A DNA stretch of 64,000 nt from Caprimulgus europaeus (GCA_907165065.1 OU015534.1:15259686-15323685), one strand, 5' to 3'. Numbered from the stretch's first letter, positions 37,193 through 49,270 are shown. Translations and numbers: made by a program. The notes: a model not told the origin generated them from the letters alone.

Positions 37193-39192
37193 CTGTAAAG
37201 AGAATAAGGAAGAGGTGAATAGAACTATTTTAATTACTAGTGAAAGAAAAAAATACCAGTGTTAATCAAAGCATGAACCAACCACAATTGCCTGACGGAG
37301 GTAAGAGACCCCTCCCTGCAGCCCTCCTAAAGTGCTTTGATCTCCTCTGCTTGGACTGGCCTCTTTAGTAATCTTTCACCTAAAAGGAGGGTCTTTTATC
37401 CCCTCAGTTTATGTTTATGGGAGAAACAACACACCTATACACTGAAATGAGAATTGACTCTGAAGAGTGGCAGTTGCTAATGGTGGGAAGTTTAAGCAGC
37501 TATGATTACTTTCCGAACCTACTGCTCCTTTAACTCATATTTAAATCAGTGTCAATTGCATTACTTCAGGAACAGAGAAGAAATTTGGTATACCACTGTT
37601 GTTGCATCATACTAGAGCTTCTCTATAATTTTGCCTGTTCTGATCTCTTAGTTACAGATGCTTTAATTGTTAAATGTCCCTGAAGATACTAAATAGCAAA
37701 ATAGCTAAATACATAGTTACTTAGGTAGTCCCCAGAAAGGATGTGCTTTGCATTACACACTTTTGATTATCACCTCTACATTCACGATTATGTCTCTTTG
37801 TTGCTGATAAGCAAAGTGCCAATACCCAGTTAGAATGCTTCTCTAATAACTTTAATTACACATAGAATAATCATATGTTCATATAATGATCATATGATGA
37901 TGTTCATATAGGATTAGCTACTCCAGTCCATGCAGAAGATTAAAGCACTGAGCCAGTATGCAAAAATAATACTTTAACTCATTAAACTGTACTCTGGGAG
38001 AAGGAGAAACAACTTACGCACAAACTGTGTTGCTGGTTGAATCGTACCTGGGAGCAAATCAGACCTCTCTTGCTTCCTATTTCATTGCAGGAATTAAAAA
38101 ACTTTAAATTAGATGATAGTACTGTCCCAGACTTTTCTAGGGCTCCTTTTTTGAACACCTTTGAAGGCTGTCCCATTTAATCTTTAGAATCCTCATCACA
38201 CTAGCTTCTCAAATACCTTATTTTTGCTTTGAAGGCTTGCTTTAAAGCAAGGAAAATCTACATGATACTTATTGATTTGGCTAGTGAAGTTCTGATCAGC
38301 CCTGCAAGTTTACACACTTCTTATAGCTGAGTGCTCTGCACTCATGTGCAGAAGACTACTGCAACCCATAACCACCACCTACATAGAATTAATACTACAA
38401 AGATATTGAGAGTCTTTATATATTAATAGAAAATATCGCAGTGTGAGAAATAAAAATAAATCCATGATCAGTTTGTGATTTACTTGCAAGTGCCTGCCTT
38501 TTATAGTCAAATGTAAATTTATAAATTCCTTCCTCTTTCTGGGAAAAGTTACAATTTATTATCTTTTATTTCTCCTTTTTTTCCTTAATATTAAAGAAAA
38601 AACACCCCTGAAATGTCACGTGATTGATTGTAATGGCCAGCTGTTACAATCTCAATGGAAGTATAAGAACTGCTGCCTAAGGTGCACCGAAGAGTGCCAA
38701 GCCTCATAGCAACTCAGCTCATCCTAAAAAGCACCACAGTCTGGAGTGAAAACTGCAATTTTAAATTCTCCTAGAGACCCATTATTTGCAAACCATTGAC
38801 ACAAACAGCTCCAGTTCCCCCATCAGTGTATACCTGGGGAGCTCTTCATCCATAGAGCCTTGCATGCTCAATAACTTTACGTACTAGAAGACCTTATGAA
38901 ATTTTGTCTAGAGAGGTGTTTTTATATACGTTAAATATTTTTCCTTACTGTCCAAAAAGATCGTTAATATATTAAAATGTACACTCAGTCCATCTTGATT
39001 TAGGAAATTTTCATTACAGAAAAACAGTCTGTTATCCAATAAGCATACAAAAAAATAGAAAATTCAAGACAACTCTCTCAAAACTTCTAAGTAGTGTTAA
39101 AGAATAGCTTAATATATTTTTAAATGGTTGGAATTAAGGGAGGGCAAATGAATTTAGAAGTTTGACTTCTTTGAAAACTTAATCACAAAGGA

Positions 39193-39208
39193 TTTTTTTT
39201 TTTTTTTT
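39193..39208. repeat. poly(T) run
   Basis: Sixteen consecutive T bases. Simple repeat; no associated retroposon recognised. Confidence 0.8.
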
Positions 39209-40098
39209 AGTTGTATAGATACTGGAACATAAACATTACTGCACAATGGAACCTGCTACATGATTGTCCTTCATTTTTATTAATATTTTTTAGAACTTAA
39301 AAAAGTCAGCAACAAAAAGACAACAAAAGTCTTTAAGAACAGATTAAATCTAATCTGGTTAATTGATAACCAACATTCAACATTAGCAGCTGATGCTCCT
39401 ATTAGCAATGAGCCTAGAGAATATATAGAATACTGCATTTTCTTGCTTTTTTACCTATTTTTAATTAAATCTATAAGCATCCGCCTCTCTAACTTATGTA
39501 AGATTAAAACAAATGACAAAAATAATTACTGATATATATGATTAGCTTTAAAATTACAGAAAGAATTCAGGATGGAGAAATGGAAGATGTTTGATACTTT
39601 GCAGACTAAAACTGAACTCTTCACAATTCCACTCAGAGAAATTTTATTGCAATATCTTTTTCAAGCTTCCTAAATATGACATCTATGACATCATTTGAAA
39701 TGATTTAATTTTTTTCCAGTTTTCTGGGGGTTTACTGCTCCTTTTGGCTTTATTTTCAGGAAGAAGAGTTTAGTTTCTCTGAAAAAGTATTTTAGGTTTT
39801 ATTTTTAACCTATTCTTTATTTTCAAAAAAAGAGAATGTGCCCAAATGGCAAAACACACTACTCTTGTCCAGATTCTGCTACATAAGAAATTGAAGTATA
39901 GGCTGCTTCAATGCACCCCAGAGTTCAGCTCAGTTCTTTAAACAGACAAAGCAATATTCACACTTTATTGTGTGAAGGTTTTGTACGTTATTACATATAG
40001 CTTAAGTAATTCACCCATCCCTTGTAATGTTTTAGGGTATTCTTAGTCTACCTACAAAAGTTTTGCTTTCTATTTGTCAAAACCTTTTTTTGTCTTAC

Positions 40099-40281
40099 CT
40101 TCTGAATGTTTTTCCTAATAGTGGAAATGCTGCAGAAAGGAGGAACATAATAGCAAAGAATCAGTAGGCTTATTCATATTCACTGACACTCCAATCATCG
40201 CTTTCTTTACAGGGAAACTGGCTCTTTTCCCCTACAATTAGAAACTTCTCATACCAGCTGCCAAGGCTGTTCCAAGCAAAT
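40099..40281 (-). other. candidate exon(s) defined by strong splice sites
   Basis: The minus-strand donor is CAGAAG then GTAAGAC (exon end at 40099). Two acceptors lie upstream of it. One ends at 40130 (TTCCTCCTTTCTGCAG, a strong pyrimidine tract), giving a 31-base exon. The other ends at 40282 (CCTGCTCATTCTCAG), giving 183 bases. The longer version has a frame beginning FAWNSLGSWYEKF that stops before the donor, so it would be non-coding or terminal. I do not recognise the peptide. The case rests on splice consensus only. Confidence 0.2.
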
Positions 40282-40415
40282 CTGAGAATGAGCAGGAAAG
40301 GTGGAAATAAACCAACCCCAGGATGGCAAATAACGAACAATAAGAGAAACATGAAATGCACACAGAGCCAAAGCATTGCAGCCAAATCCAAACACACAGT
40401 GCATACATGGTATTG

Positions 40416-40436
40416 CACACACACACACACACACAC
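40416..40436. repeat. (CA)n microsatellite
   Basis: Ten and a half CA units, followed by TAGCAGTTGCAGCTGCAGC. The open frames that cross it are composition artefacts (runs of Cys-Val or Thr-His). Confidence 0.95.
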
Positions 40437-43272
40437 TAGCAGTTGCAGCTGCAGCTGTAGCAAAATACCTACTAAAATCCAACTGTGAACAAGTATTAAC
40501 AGGCTCATTGCATCAATCCCATGGCAAAAGTGACACCGAGACACAAAGTTGTTGCTAATTATCCACCAGCCATTAATATATCTCCTGCTGCTAAGTCCTA
40601 TCTCCTAACATTCCATCTGTGATGTTTTTTTACCTTATTTCCAATTCAGCTACTGAAAATTTCATACATAAGATATATTTCTTGGTCAAAGCAAAATGCA
40701 GCTCTGAGAAGGCTTCAATCCACAGAATCATGTAACAGAATAAGAAGAATGTTCATTGTAATCCTTAGCAAATATCTTAATCAAAGAACTATCAAAAGAT
40801 TTCAGATGACAGCGTGAAGCTTTGTAGTTGCTTTTTCTCTCTCATTTTTGTACGACAGAACAAGATAGATCTTGCAAAATTGGCAACAAAATTAACTTTT
40901 ACTGGGCAAACCATTTTTTCTACCATTGAAGGAAATATTTCCATACTATTAAGTTGTAGGTTTTTTTCCTCTAAGGGTGAATTCAAAATATTTATTTTTG
41001 AATGCACACATTAAAAAAGGGGGTTTAAAATATATCTAAAAAACAATATGAAGAATGGGTAAGTTTATTGTAGCTTAAAGTATTCATTGATACCTAATGG
41101 ATTTTACACAATATATTTAATATTTTTGCTGTGCTGGGAAAACAGGAGAAATATGACTCTCTTTCACCAATTAATTTTTTCAGCACTCAGCTTCTACTAA
41201 ATGGGCTTCTACACAGACTTACACCATCATGTCTAATAAAATGGGACACTGGGTAACCTCTTCAGAGAAAAATCTGTGAATGATACAAGTTTTCTTTGAG
41301 GTTTTCTTGGAGTGAAAGGAAAAAAATATTTGTGATACCCCATCTCAATGGTACAGAGAGAATGTAAAGTTTTCTGATCTGTAAGGCCAAAATGGACCCA
41401 AGGCCAAGTTAATAACTAGCTGGGAGATTAAATCACTGTTCAGATGCAAATGAGAACTTGATTTTATTTTTTCAGAACTCCAAGCATGCTACAGCTAGAG
41501 GCCTCATAAATGTAGAAAAGTCTAAACAGAAGATGTTAGTGGAAGATTTGTGTAGCCCTTTTAAAGCTAACACATATCCTAAGCAGCAATTTCTTACAAA
41601 AGATTGTAGTACTGTCATATCATGCACTCCAAATTGTATGCTCACACTTTGTATTGTTCACGTGTGCAGCATGTTGTGATGGAATGTGGTGGTTTATGTA
41701 GCAGTTCAATTTAGCTTTTATCAGTACTTTCCACACCTCTAGATTCCATTCAGACCTTCTCTTTAAAACTTCTGGCAGAGGTCATGCACCTTCCCTACCC
41801 TTCCTTCTCCTACTTCCCAAATCTCCTGTAGTCAGTCATCTTGTTTTATGGTAAACAGCAGGCTCAAAACATCCAGGTATAGCAATAATGCTGACAATGC
41901 AGAAAGAAACAGACATTAGAAAGCATTTTTTATTTGGGACTGTACCTTGAAAGTATGAAGTTGGTCAGAAAAATACATTCCATTGATAAGAACAATGAGC
42001 AGTCAATTCTAAAAAAGGTAATTTTCTCAGTTGGAGAATGAAGGAGTGTGGATATTTTCAGGTACAATATGCTAGATCTGACATAAAAGATAGCACTTGA
42101 AAATATTACAAAAAACATACTGAATATTATCAGTAAGGCTATCTAGATAGCATGATCATAACTTTTACAGAATTTTTGTGACTCTCCATTATTAAAAGTC
42201 TATCTTCATAACCCACAGGTCAGGAAACTTCTGTTTTACAGATGCATAAAAATACAGTAGGTATCCAGGAGGCCTATGTTGGAGAAAATAAATAAAACCA
42301 GAATTCCTGAGTCCTTGCTTCTTGTCCAAATTACAAGTAAGATTGGTATAAATCAGTCTGCTACTGTAGCAGCTGTCATCAGAACAGCACAGAAAACCAG
42401 AACCAAATGAAGAACAGTATAGATATATCTGAATTAAAGATTTCAGTATACTGAAATCATTAGTCTTTTGTGAGTTACATACATAAAGAAGACCAAGACC
42501 CAGGTTGTTCATGAGGTTGAAAGTTAAATTTTACATTAAACATTTTTTATAGACTCCTGATATTTTGATGAAATATTGAGCTGCAGTGTTCTACACTCAA
42601 TATTGTAATTGGCCTTTTTCCATTATGATCTACTGGTTATGCTTTGAATTTATCTATTTTTTTAAAAAAGCCATTCTTGCTGCTAATTGATTTAGTATGA
42701 AAATTTGGAGTGCTATTCAGAATGCAAGGAAGATTCTAAACATTCTCCACTCCTTTTAGCAAATCCCTTCTCTAAAATTAACTTCACCTCCAGTATTCTT
42801 TTTTCTGTGCTACAAATGCATCATTAGACGAATGTTCTCATATTTGGCCAAGAGAGGAAGACAGCAAAAAAATTTATATTTTGTCAGAATAAGGAAGTCA
42901 ATGCCACTGTTAAAATGACTTAGAACCTAGAAGCACAAGAACTTATGAATGCACTTACAGTAAATTAGCAGATCTACAGCTGCAGAGACTGTTAAGACGA
43001 AGAGGGATATTCACTCTATCTTATATATATAAAGTGCAGATTCCTTTTGGAAAAAAAAAAATATCAAGAAACACTGATGCTGTGACAACCTTCTGCTGCC
43101 ATTGATCATTGTTTTTACAGGGTTTGACAAACAAGGAGGCAAAGATCAGATCTTTGTGAAAGATTTTGCTTATGGTAACCCTGGTACCTTCATGTTGGGT
43201 TATAAAAACTTGCACATACAGAAAGAGGAAAAGCATTTTGGATACAATGAAGTAGCCTTGCACACTACTTAC

Positions 43273-43307
43273 CTTAACTTACTAAAGACACAACAGACTT
43301 ATAAAAT
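43273..43307 (-). other. candidate 35-base microexon
   Basis: The minus-strand acceptor TTTCTTTGCTTGCTTTTCAG ends at 43308 and the donor AAG then GTAAGTAG begins at 43272; both are close to consensus. They define 35 bases that contain in-frame stops in some frames. With the candidates at 37.1 and 40.1 kb this could form a minus-strand transcript, but no shared protein or phase supports that. Confidence is low without RNA data. Confidence 0.2.
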
Positions 43308-44809
43308 CTGAAAAGCAAGCAAAGAAATTATATATTGGGTGTCTATGGTGTAAGAGGAATTGCACTGCCTGTGTCTAAACTGGGACAAACCAATTCTGTC
43401 AAGTGTCTTGAGTGCTGGTCATCAGATGCACAGCGAGCTGGATGTGTAATGAGGGGTCCTTGTGCCTCACACCCTTGTACACTTGCATTTCCTTTGGAAG
43501 GAATCCTGGGCTCCCCTGTTACAGACAATCAGAGCACCACGACAGCACTGACTCCTCTGGAGCACACCTGTCTCAAAATGTGGAAACAACCAAATAAATC
43601 ATTCTATACATATTCCAGCACAGCCAAACAGGTTCTGTTCCTTAACACAATCGCTGTGTATAGTGTATATTGTATCACAGTGATTGCAATAGCACAACCC
43701 TATTGAAATAGATTATTTCTAGCGTAAAAGCAATATACAAAATTTATCCATTTAATACTCTGGTATATCTTAATGGGGGAAATATTATCTGTTGAAAAGG
43801 AGGTTTTCAAGGATGTGCTGTGCTTTCTGTATTTTTTTTTTAAGAATCTTTGAAATTAAACAGATAATTACTTGTATCTAGGGCAATAGTACACGTGCAA
43901 CATGTATGTGAAACAGGAATCATTAGCCTGTAGTTTAACTGGTGAACTAGTTATACATAGACTCATCTGAAAAAAAAAAAAAAACCCAAAACCCTAAAAC
44001 CTCTTTCACAGACAGAATCAGTCACCATATATACAACCAGTTGAAAAGAAGAAAGCATCTTGTAGGCTAGACTTCATTCCCTCTCCTCCCAACTGCTTTG
44101 TGTCACTTGGGAGTATTTTTTTAAACTATCAGAGACCAAATTTTTCAATTACATTCTCCAACTTTCTCCCTCCTGAGTACGAACTTAGTGTGCACACAAA
44201 CACCTGAACCTAGGATGAAGCCTTTTTAAAAATTTCCCCCCTGGTGTTTAAACACAGTTAGACACTGAAACTTCACTTTGTGACTAAATATAAGAAAACA
44301 CTGAAGGGCATGACTTCAAACATTAGAAGCTACACACTCACCATTTTTTTTTTCCTCAGTAGCTCCAATTACCTCATTAATATTTGTTTTCATGCTACAG
44401 AGAATATACTTTGGAACATCTGTTTGCTGAAGTGGGTATCACTGAATCACAATTGGCTACTAATAGCTGCAACAAAGAAAATTATGGGAAGATTGTTTCT
44501 AAAGCACAAATGTTTGCAGTTGCTGTTTTCCAGCAGTGAATATGCTTTTGGAAAAAAGAAATAAACATTAAGAAGGGAAGCACTGTGGTCTCCCCGCTGT
44601 CAGTATCACATATTCCGTGAATGAGAGCATCATTTTGTTACTATGTAGCTAAACAACTGCTTAAGTGATCAATAAAGACCATTATCTTAAATCATAGCAT
44701 GAATTCCCAATATCATACATAAAATCAATAAAACACACAAAGAAAAGAACTAAAAATTTCCACTAAAACATAGCCTGCTGCTTTGGAAAATAATATTTAG
44801 TAGGTTGGG

Positions 44810-45120
44810 TTTTTTTGTTTTACTAATTATGAGCTCAGTGGCAGTTTATTCTGCAGTAAATCTGCTGGTGTGAGATTAAACCTGTTATTGAACAGAGTTT
44901 TGAATCTACTGCAAGGCACTCATCACTGCTGGAGAGTGAACATTGCTGTTATCTCATTTAAAAGTTGGCCAGCAAAGCAGCCCATTTGTTTAAAATGCAA
45001 TTAAGCTGGTGTCTTGAAGAGAAATTAGCAAGGAGTACTTCATTCTAGAGGCATAAGAGGTCTGTTCATAGACACATTAATCCTGTGATTTGGGACATCA
45101 TTACAATTTGAGACTGTGTT
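44810..45120. promoter_or_regulatory. possible conserved non-coding element (by appearance only)
   Basis: A stretch without simple repeats or recognisable transposon. It is rich in developmental factor-like words (TTTAAAATGCAATTAAGC, TTATCTCATTTAAAAG, ATTAATCCTGTGATT). It reads like ordered unique sequence. No alignment was possible, so this is a guess from texture. Confidence 0.15.
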
Positions 45121-45255
45121 CTGAAAGGATGTGCAGTACACACAAGCACAAAAGAGAAAAGCTGTTCATTGAGATTGGTCAGCTCTGTTTCATGAGCTCC
45201 AAAGAACTTGTCCACTAGTTCATGTATGTTGCATGTGCTTGCTACAGGGGAAAAA

Positions 45256-45259
<4 letters not shown>

Positions 45260-45313
<54 letters not shown>
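45260..45313. repeat. (AT)27 microsatellite
   Basis: A perfect 54-base AT dinucleotide repeat, the longest uninterrupted simple repeat in the window. It is fully self-complementary and likely to be length-variable among individuals. Confidence 0.97.
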
Positions 45314-45316
<3 letters not shown>

Positions 45317-47249
45317 TTAATGAAAAATATTGCTGCTGAATTGAAATTATTGGACATTTAACAGTTTAGAGAGCACCAGGTTAGGTTAAAGAGAGAGTTG
45401 AAGTCTATTTTTTTTGAAACATACAGGATTATTTCAGTCTTATGGCAAATATTCCACTGTTACTTGATTTCTAAGATGCTGATTAGTACTACATGTAAAA
45501 AAGCTAATTAATTATCTCAAGTAGAAGGACAAGTAGAAATAAAAAAGATAAACTCAGAAAAGTTCTGCTTAACTGCAGTTCTTCAGGAAGCAAACTAGGA
45601 CACATGGACTCAGGATATTCTTTTGAAATAACAAATCTTTTAGAAGTCTGCAAAGTGGAATAGCAAAGGACACGTTCTTCCCTGATGTAATTTGACCAAA
45701 GTCAAATGCCAAGTTCAGCCTTTTCAGAAGTCAGCAGTTAGAGCAAAGCAGCTTTTTCCTACTGACCTGTGTAACATGAGAGGACAGTCCCACTTTGAAG
45801 AACAAATAAACAAAGATAGGGACATTTTCAAATATGTGTGTCTTTAAATGGATACACATTTTTTACACAGAAATAATTTAGAGGTATCCACCTTTGGGTT
45901 TACACTACAAGGTCTGTCTGCACATACTTGGATGTTCATGTGTACTTTATAGAAAATGTATACTAATCTAGATAAATGGTGAATTAGAAAATTATTTTGG
46001 GTGCCATTTTCTCAACTTGCCAAACATGGGAATACAAAAACCATTTTTGGCTATTGTCTTTCTTCAGAATATCTTCAAGGATGCCCTAAACTCTGTTCTT
46101 TGTTTCACTGGGACCCTCAGGGCCTTTTTCCAGGACTAGTAGAATAAGAGCAGTATTTTTATTACTCTGCTTTTCCTCCACCTCATCCTGCAAATAGAGA
46201 TTGAAGAGGAGGAATTTTGTATGCTGTGAGCCTTGTGCCAGTTCCTTATTACACTGGCACTTGCCTCAGATAAAAAAAAGAATCTCAGCTGGGAAGGGTT
46301 TGCACTTATTTTTTTTGTTCTCTGCATGGCTCCATAAGGTTAATGAGGGACCAGGACCTTTGTCTGGTTGAATGTTTATTTTTTATATTGCTGTGGTTTC
46401 ACAATCTCCTACCAAAACTTCATTTAACATTTTCAGGGAGGTAAAAACAGTGGGATACTGGTAGCACAATTCAGTTAACATTTGCTACTACTGTGGACAG
46501 GAATTATTTTCTTAAATTGCCAGTTCAAAATAAACTCGGTGATCGATTAGTTTCTGATACCCCTCCATGATCTGCCTTTGGGAAAAGTTGCTGAAAGTTT
46601 CACTCTGGATTTTTTGATCACCACCACTCAACCCTCTCATAGTCACAGAGCTTTAATCTGAGCACAGCAACATTTGAAGCACAGTAGACCCTTACAACAT
46701 GTGCAGTGTCCTGAGCAGTGCTTTTCTAGCAAGTGCTGATTGGCAAATACCCAAGAACAGCAAAGAAGCAATGTGCTACTGGGATTTAAGCAATCTTTCC
46801 ACATAATTATATTTCTGAAATAAATTAATATCTAAACATATACTTTAGTTGTCTTGTGATCTTGTCCTGCTGTTTCTGAACTGAATGAGACTGAAGAGCA
46901 AGCTCTGAGAAAGGAATAGCAAAAGGACTCCACAGTACTTCTACTTCTGTCCACCATTAGGAACTACCACTGGACTGTAAGCTAACAGAATTTTAAAACT
47001 ACAGATTTTGTTGTACTGAGAAAACGTCCTGTGGGGATACTTACAAGTTTTAAAAAGGTAGGAGAGTTTGTGGAGAAGGCTATCCCCTTTCTGTGCAGCC
47101 TGCAAGGTTGTCACTCAGCACAGGCAGATCTATGCTTTTAAACACTGAACTCAAATTTTACTTAGAGGCAAGAATTAGTCTGCAGTGGCAGTGAGAAAAT
47201 AGGAAGAATCAAAGCCTAGCCTCTGAAAACAACTGTTGTGTTTTTTTTC

Positions 47250-47263
47250 TCAGCCGAGGGCGC
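47250..47263 (+). promoter_or_regulatory. CTCF-like motif
   Basis: TCAGCCGAGGGCGC fits 12 of 14 positions of the core vertebrate CTCF consensus (CCASYAGRKGGCRS), including all eight of the G-R-K-G-G-C-R-S half. GC-rich words like this are rare in the surrounding AT-rich sequence. Binding is not demonstrated. Confidence 0.3.
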
Positions 47264-47267
47264 TTTC

Positions 47268-47316
47268 AGCCCCAGCTGCATTTAGTTCAAAGACAAAAGA
47301 ATCCACAGCTGGGGCT
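47268..47316. repeat. GC-rich inverted repeat with two CAGCTG E-boxes
   Basis: Perfect 11-base arms AGCCCCAGCTG (47268-47278) and CAGCTGGGGCT (47306-47316) are separated by 27 bases. Each arm with its inner flank includes or overlaps a CAGCTG-type E-box. It could be a paired bHLH-type binding site or a structured RNA element if transcribed. Confidence 0.5.
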
Positions 47317-47372
47317 CAACTAGAAAATGCTACTTTCAAATGACACTGGAGGCTGTAGGTCCCCAAGGCTTT

Positions 47373-47394
47373 TTTATTCATTTAAATGAATAAA
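47373..47394. repeat. 22-base perfect palindrome
   Basis: A fully self-complementary A/T-rich palindrome centred on TTT/AAA, with core ATTCATTTAAATGAAT. It has no spacer. It is likely chance or a homeodomain-dimer-like site. Confidence 0.6.
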
Positions 47395-48235
47395 CAAACA
47401 ATAACAAAACAGAAAATAAAAATATTTTACTTTTTTTTTCTGCTACTCTTTCCTTGGACATAATGATTCAGCTAGTCTGAAATAGCAAAAAACTTCCAGC
47501 AACATCCGTACAGGCTGGAACCTTCATTAGTTAATCAGATCATTCCCTTTTTTGTATTCCATAATACAGTGCTTCTACTGATTTCTTTAACCTTTCATTT
47601 TGGACACAATTAATGTAATCACACTTCTAACAATTTGGAGATGATTTCTTGCTAGCAAACTGCTAGATACCGTTATATGCTTCCTATTTCTGGCTTGACT
47701 CTCAAACAGCTAACAGAAATGGGAGTTTAAAGTTCAGTTAATTTCTTTTTAATTATCTTTCCTTTCTTTCTAATTATCTTTTGATCACAGATAAGAGGAA
47801 CAAATTGCAAGAGTTTTTTTCATTATCCACAAAAGCTGATGATGTCTGCACATCTAGTATAACATATTGGTGATGCTTATTGTTTCTGCTAGATGCCTTG
47901 ACAACATTTTGGAAGGAAACTATGTATGTTACCCTAGTATAAAATAACTTGTAAAAGAGCATACAACTACCAAGATCATGAAGCAAACTATACCCATAAA
48001 ATGACTGATTGATTTTTTTTTTTTTTATTAGAGATAAGTCAGACAAAAATTATCTACATCCAACACTGATTCTCTAATCTTTCCTTGATGGCCTCTACAA
48101 ACAAGCAAAACATGAAAGCTACAGTTAAATATTCTAAAGATACTCTCAAGAAAGCAGTGACATTTTTATCTAATGCTCCTAACTCCATGTTTGTAACACA
48201 GTAAGTCACCACCTGACTAAAGCAGCACTTCTCTA

Positions 48236-48400
48236 TGGTACATCTTCTAGCTTTTGTCCAGCCTCTCTAGCATGCCAAGCAATTTGGCATCTACTTCTGC
48301 CTTTGGGAGACTATTCCACAATCTAATAGATCTCTCTGTCAGGAAATTTATCTGCACTGCCAAGTTGTTCCCAAGAGTGCCACTTTTATTTAAGGGAGGG
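48236..48400 (-). mobile_element. ancient CR1/L3-like LINE 3' fragment
   Basis: The minus strand reads NFLTERSIRLWNSLPKAEVD, followed by AKLLGMLERLDKS and a stop. This matches the CR1-group ORF2 C-terminal pattern (hydrophobic-R-LWNSLP, then acidic/hydrophobic, then a leucine-rich end). Unlike the other CR1 copies there is no preserved nucleotide identity to the young CR1 consensus and no terminal octamer. It is therefore probably a much older amniote-age insertion. Flanking sequence to about 48560 may belong to it but cannot be aligned. The preserved reading frame in so old a fragment is curious. Confidence 0.55.
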
Positions 48401-49197
48401 GAACTGATTCTGGCAACAGTGTAGTTGCTCCTCTGATATTTTCTGTTAGTGGGTGCAAGTAGCCAAACACCATCTGGTACCCAGCTGGTACAGTATATTT
48501 AGAGACACCTAAAATCTTTCCAACCCTCCCTGGCTCATCTTTGCTTTTGGAATCAGCCTCTTAATCATTTTTAATCATTGTATTGTTTTGCTATCTGGAA
48601 AATTCTTTTGTATGTATACAATTATTGGAAGGAAGAATTTAATTATAGTTCAGAGACTATTATTATGAACAAAGCAGTGAGGCAGGTTTTTTTTCCTTCC
48701 ACTTCAGTTTAATTATCTTTAACAAGTTTTAATTGTGTATCTTTTTGCAGTTTACAGCATGGAAAGTGTCTCATGAGACGAACAAATCTTTGAAAGTGGA
48801 GCAAGGTTAGCGGCCACACTTGTACATGAACATGAGCAACAGTAGATCTTTTATGATATGTGCAATAAAAACATGAAAAAGGGAATCTATATGGCAGTTT
48901 TACCAGTTAAAATAATTTTAAGTATTCAGAAGGCATGTTTCAAAGACAAGCTTTTTTACGAGACTGTACACAGTAAATTACTTTTGTTATAATTAGACTT
49001 AAGAAAAAAGATAGACAAGTTAGAGTGATATCTTAAATGAACAAGGTGGTTAATGACTGCCCTATTATAGGTCCAAACGCAGTCCCTCCCAGAGCACAAC
49101 CCCTATTTAATATTTTTCTCAACGCTCACTAGAGTGAAAAATGTGCTTAGTCTGTGGCGCACGCTCCTGCAACATAAAAACGTTATCTGTCCTTCAT

Positions 49198-49270
49198 GTT
49201 CTGATTCCCAAGCCCACTGAAGACGATGGGAGTCTTTGCACTGACTTGAGTAGGTTTGGATCAGACCCCA
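49198..49270. repeat. old quasi-palindromic interspersed repeat remnant
   Basis: The left arm TTCTGATTCCCAAGCCCACT and right arm TAGGTTTGGATCAGACCCC are imperfect reverse complements around GACGATGGGAGTCTTTGCAC. The pattern resembles a widespread old sauropsid repeat with arms like CCAAAGCCCATTGAAGTCAA. It probably derives from a short non-autonomous DNA element, but the family is not identified here. Confidence 0.5.

Larger units (their letters stand above)
36412..48235. other. long non-coding stretch with candidate minus-strand splice sites
   Basis: Nearly 12 kb with little recognisable repeat. It holds the CA microsatellite at 40416-40436, the AT microsatellite at 45260-45313, T runs such as 39193-39208, a CTCF-like motif at 47250-47263, a GC-rich inverted repeat at 47268-47316 and a palindrome at 47373-47394. 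Three exon-like candidates on the minus strand (37088-37192, 40099-40281, 43273-43307) are listed separately. No established gene is visible. Confidence 0.5.

Noticed and set aside
40170..40544. 124-codon minus-strand open frame
   Set aside because: It runs through the CA microsatellite (a Cys-Val run) and has no recognisable domain. Its distal part was kept only as a splice-site candidate.
40718..40780. CACAGAATCATGTAACAGAATA, vaguely CR1-end-like
   Set aside because: No adjoining 3' untranslated match; too short and diverged to support.
43102..43706. Adjoining plus-strand frames of 69, 61 and 123 codons, the first after an acceptor-like TTTTTACAG
   Set aside because: Parts read like protein (GKDQIFVKDFAYGNPG) but no family is recognised, the frames do not join, and no suitable donor follows. 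A weak lead only.
49080..49120. Possible promoter-like TATTTAATATTTTTC near GC-containing words
   Set aside because: TATA-like words are everywhere in AT-rich DNA; no initiator or downstream exon found.
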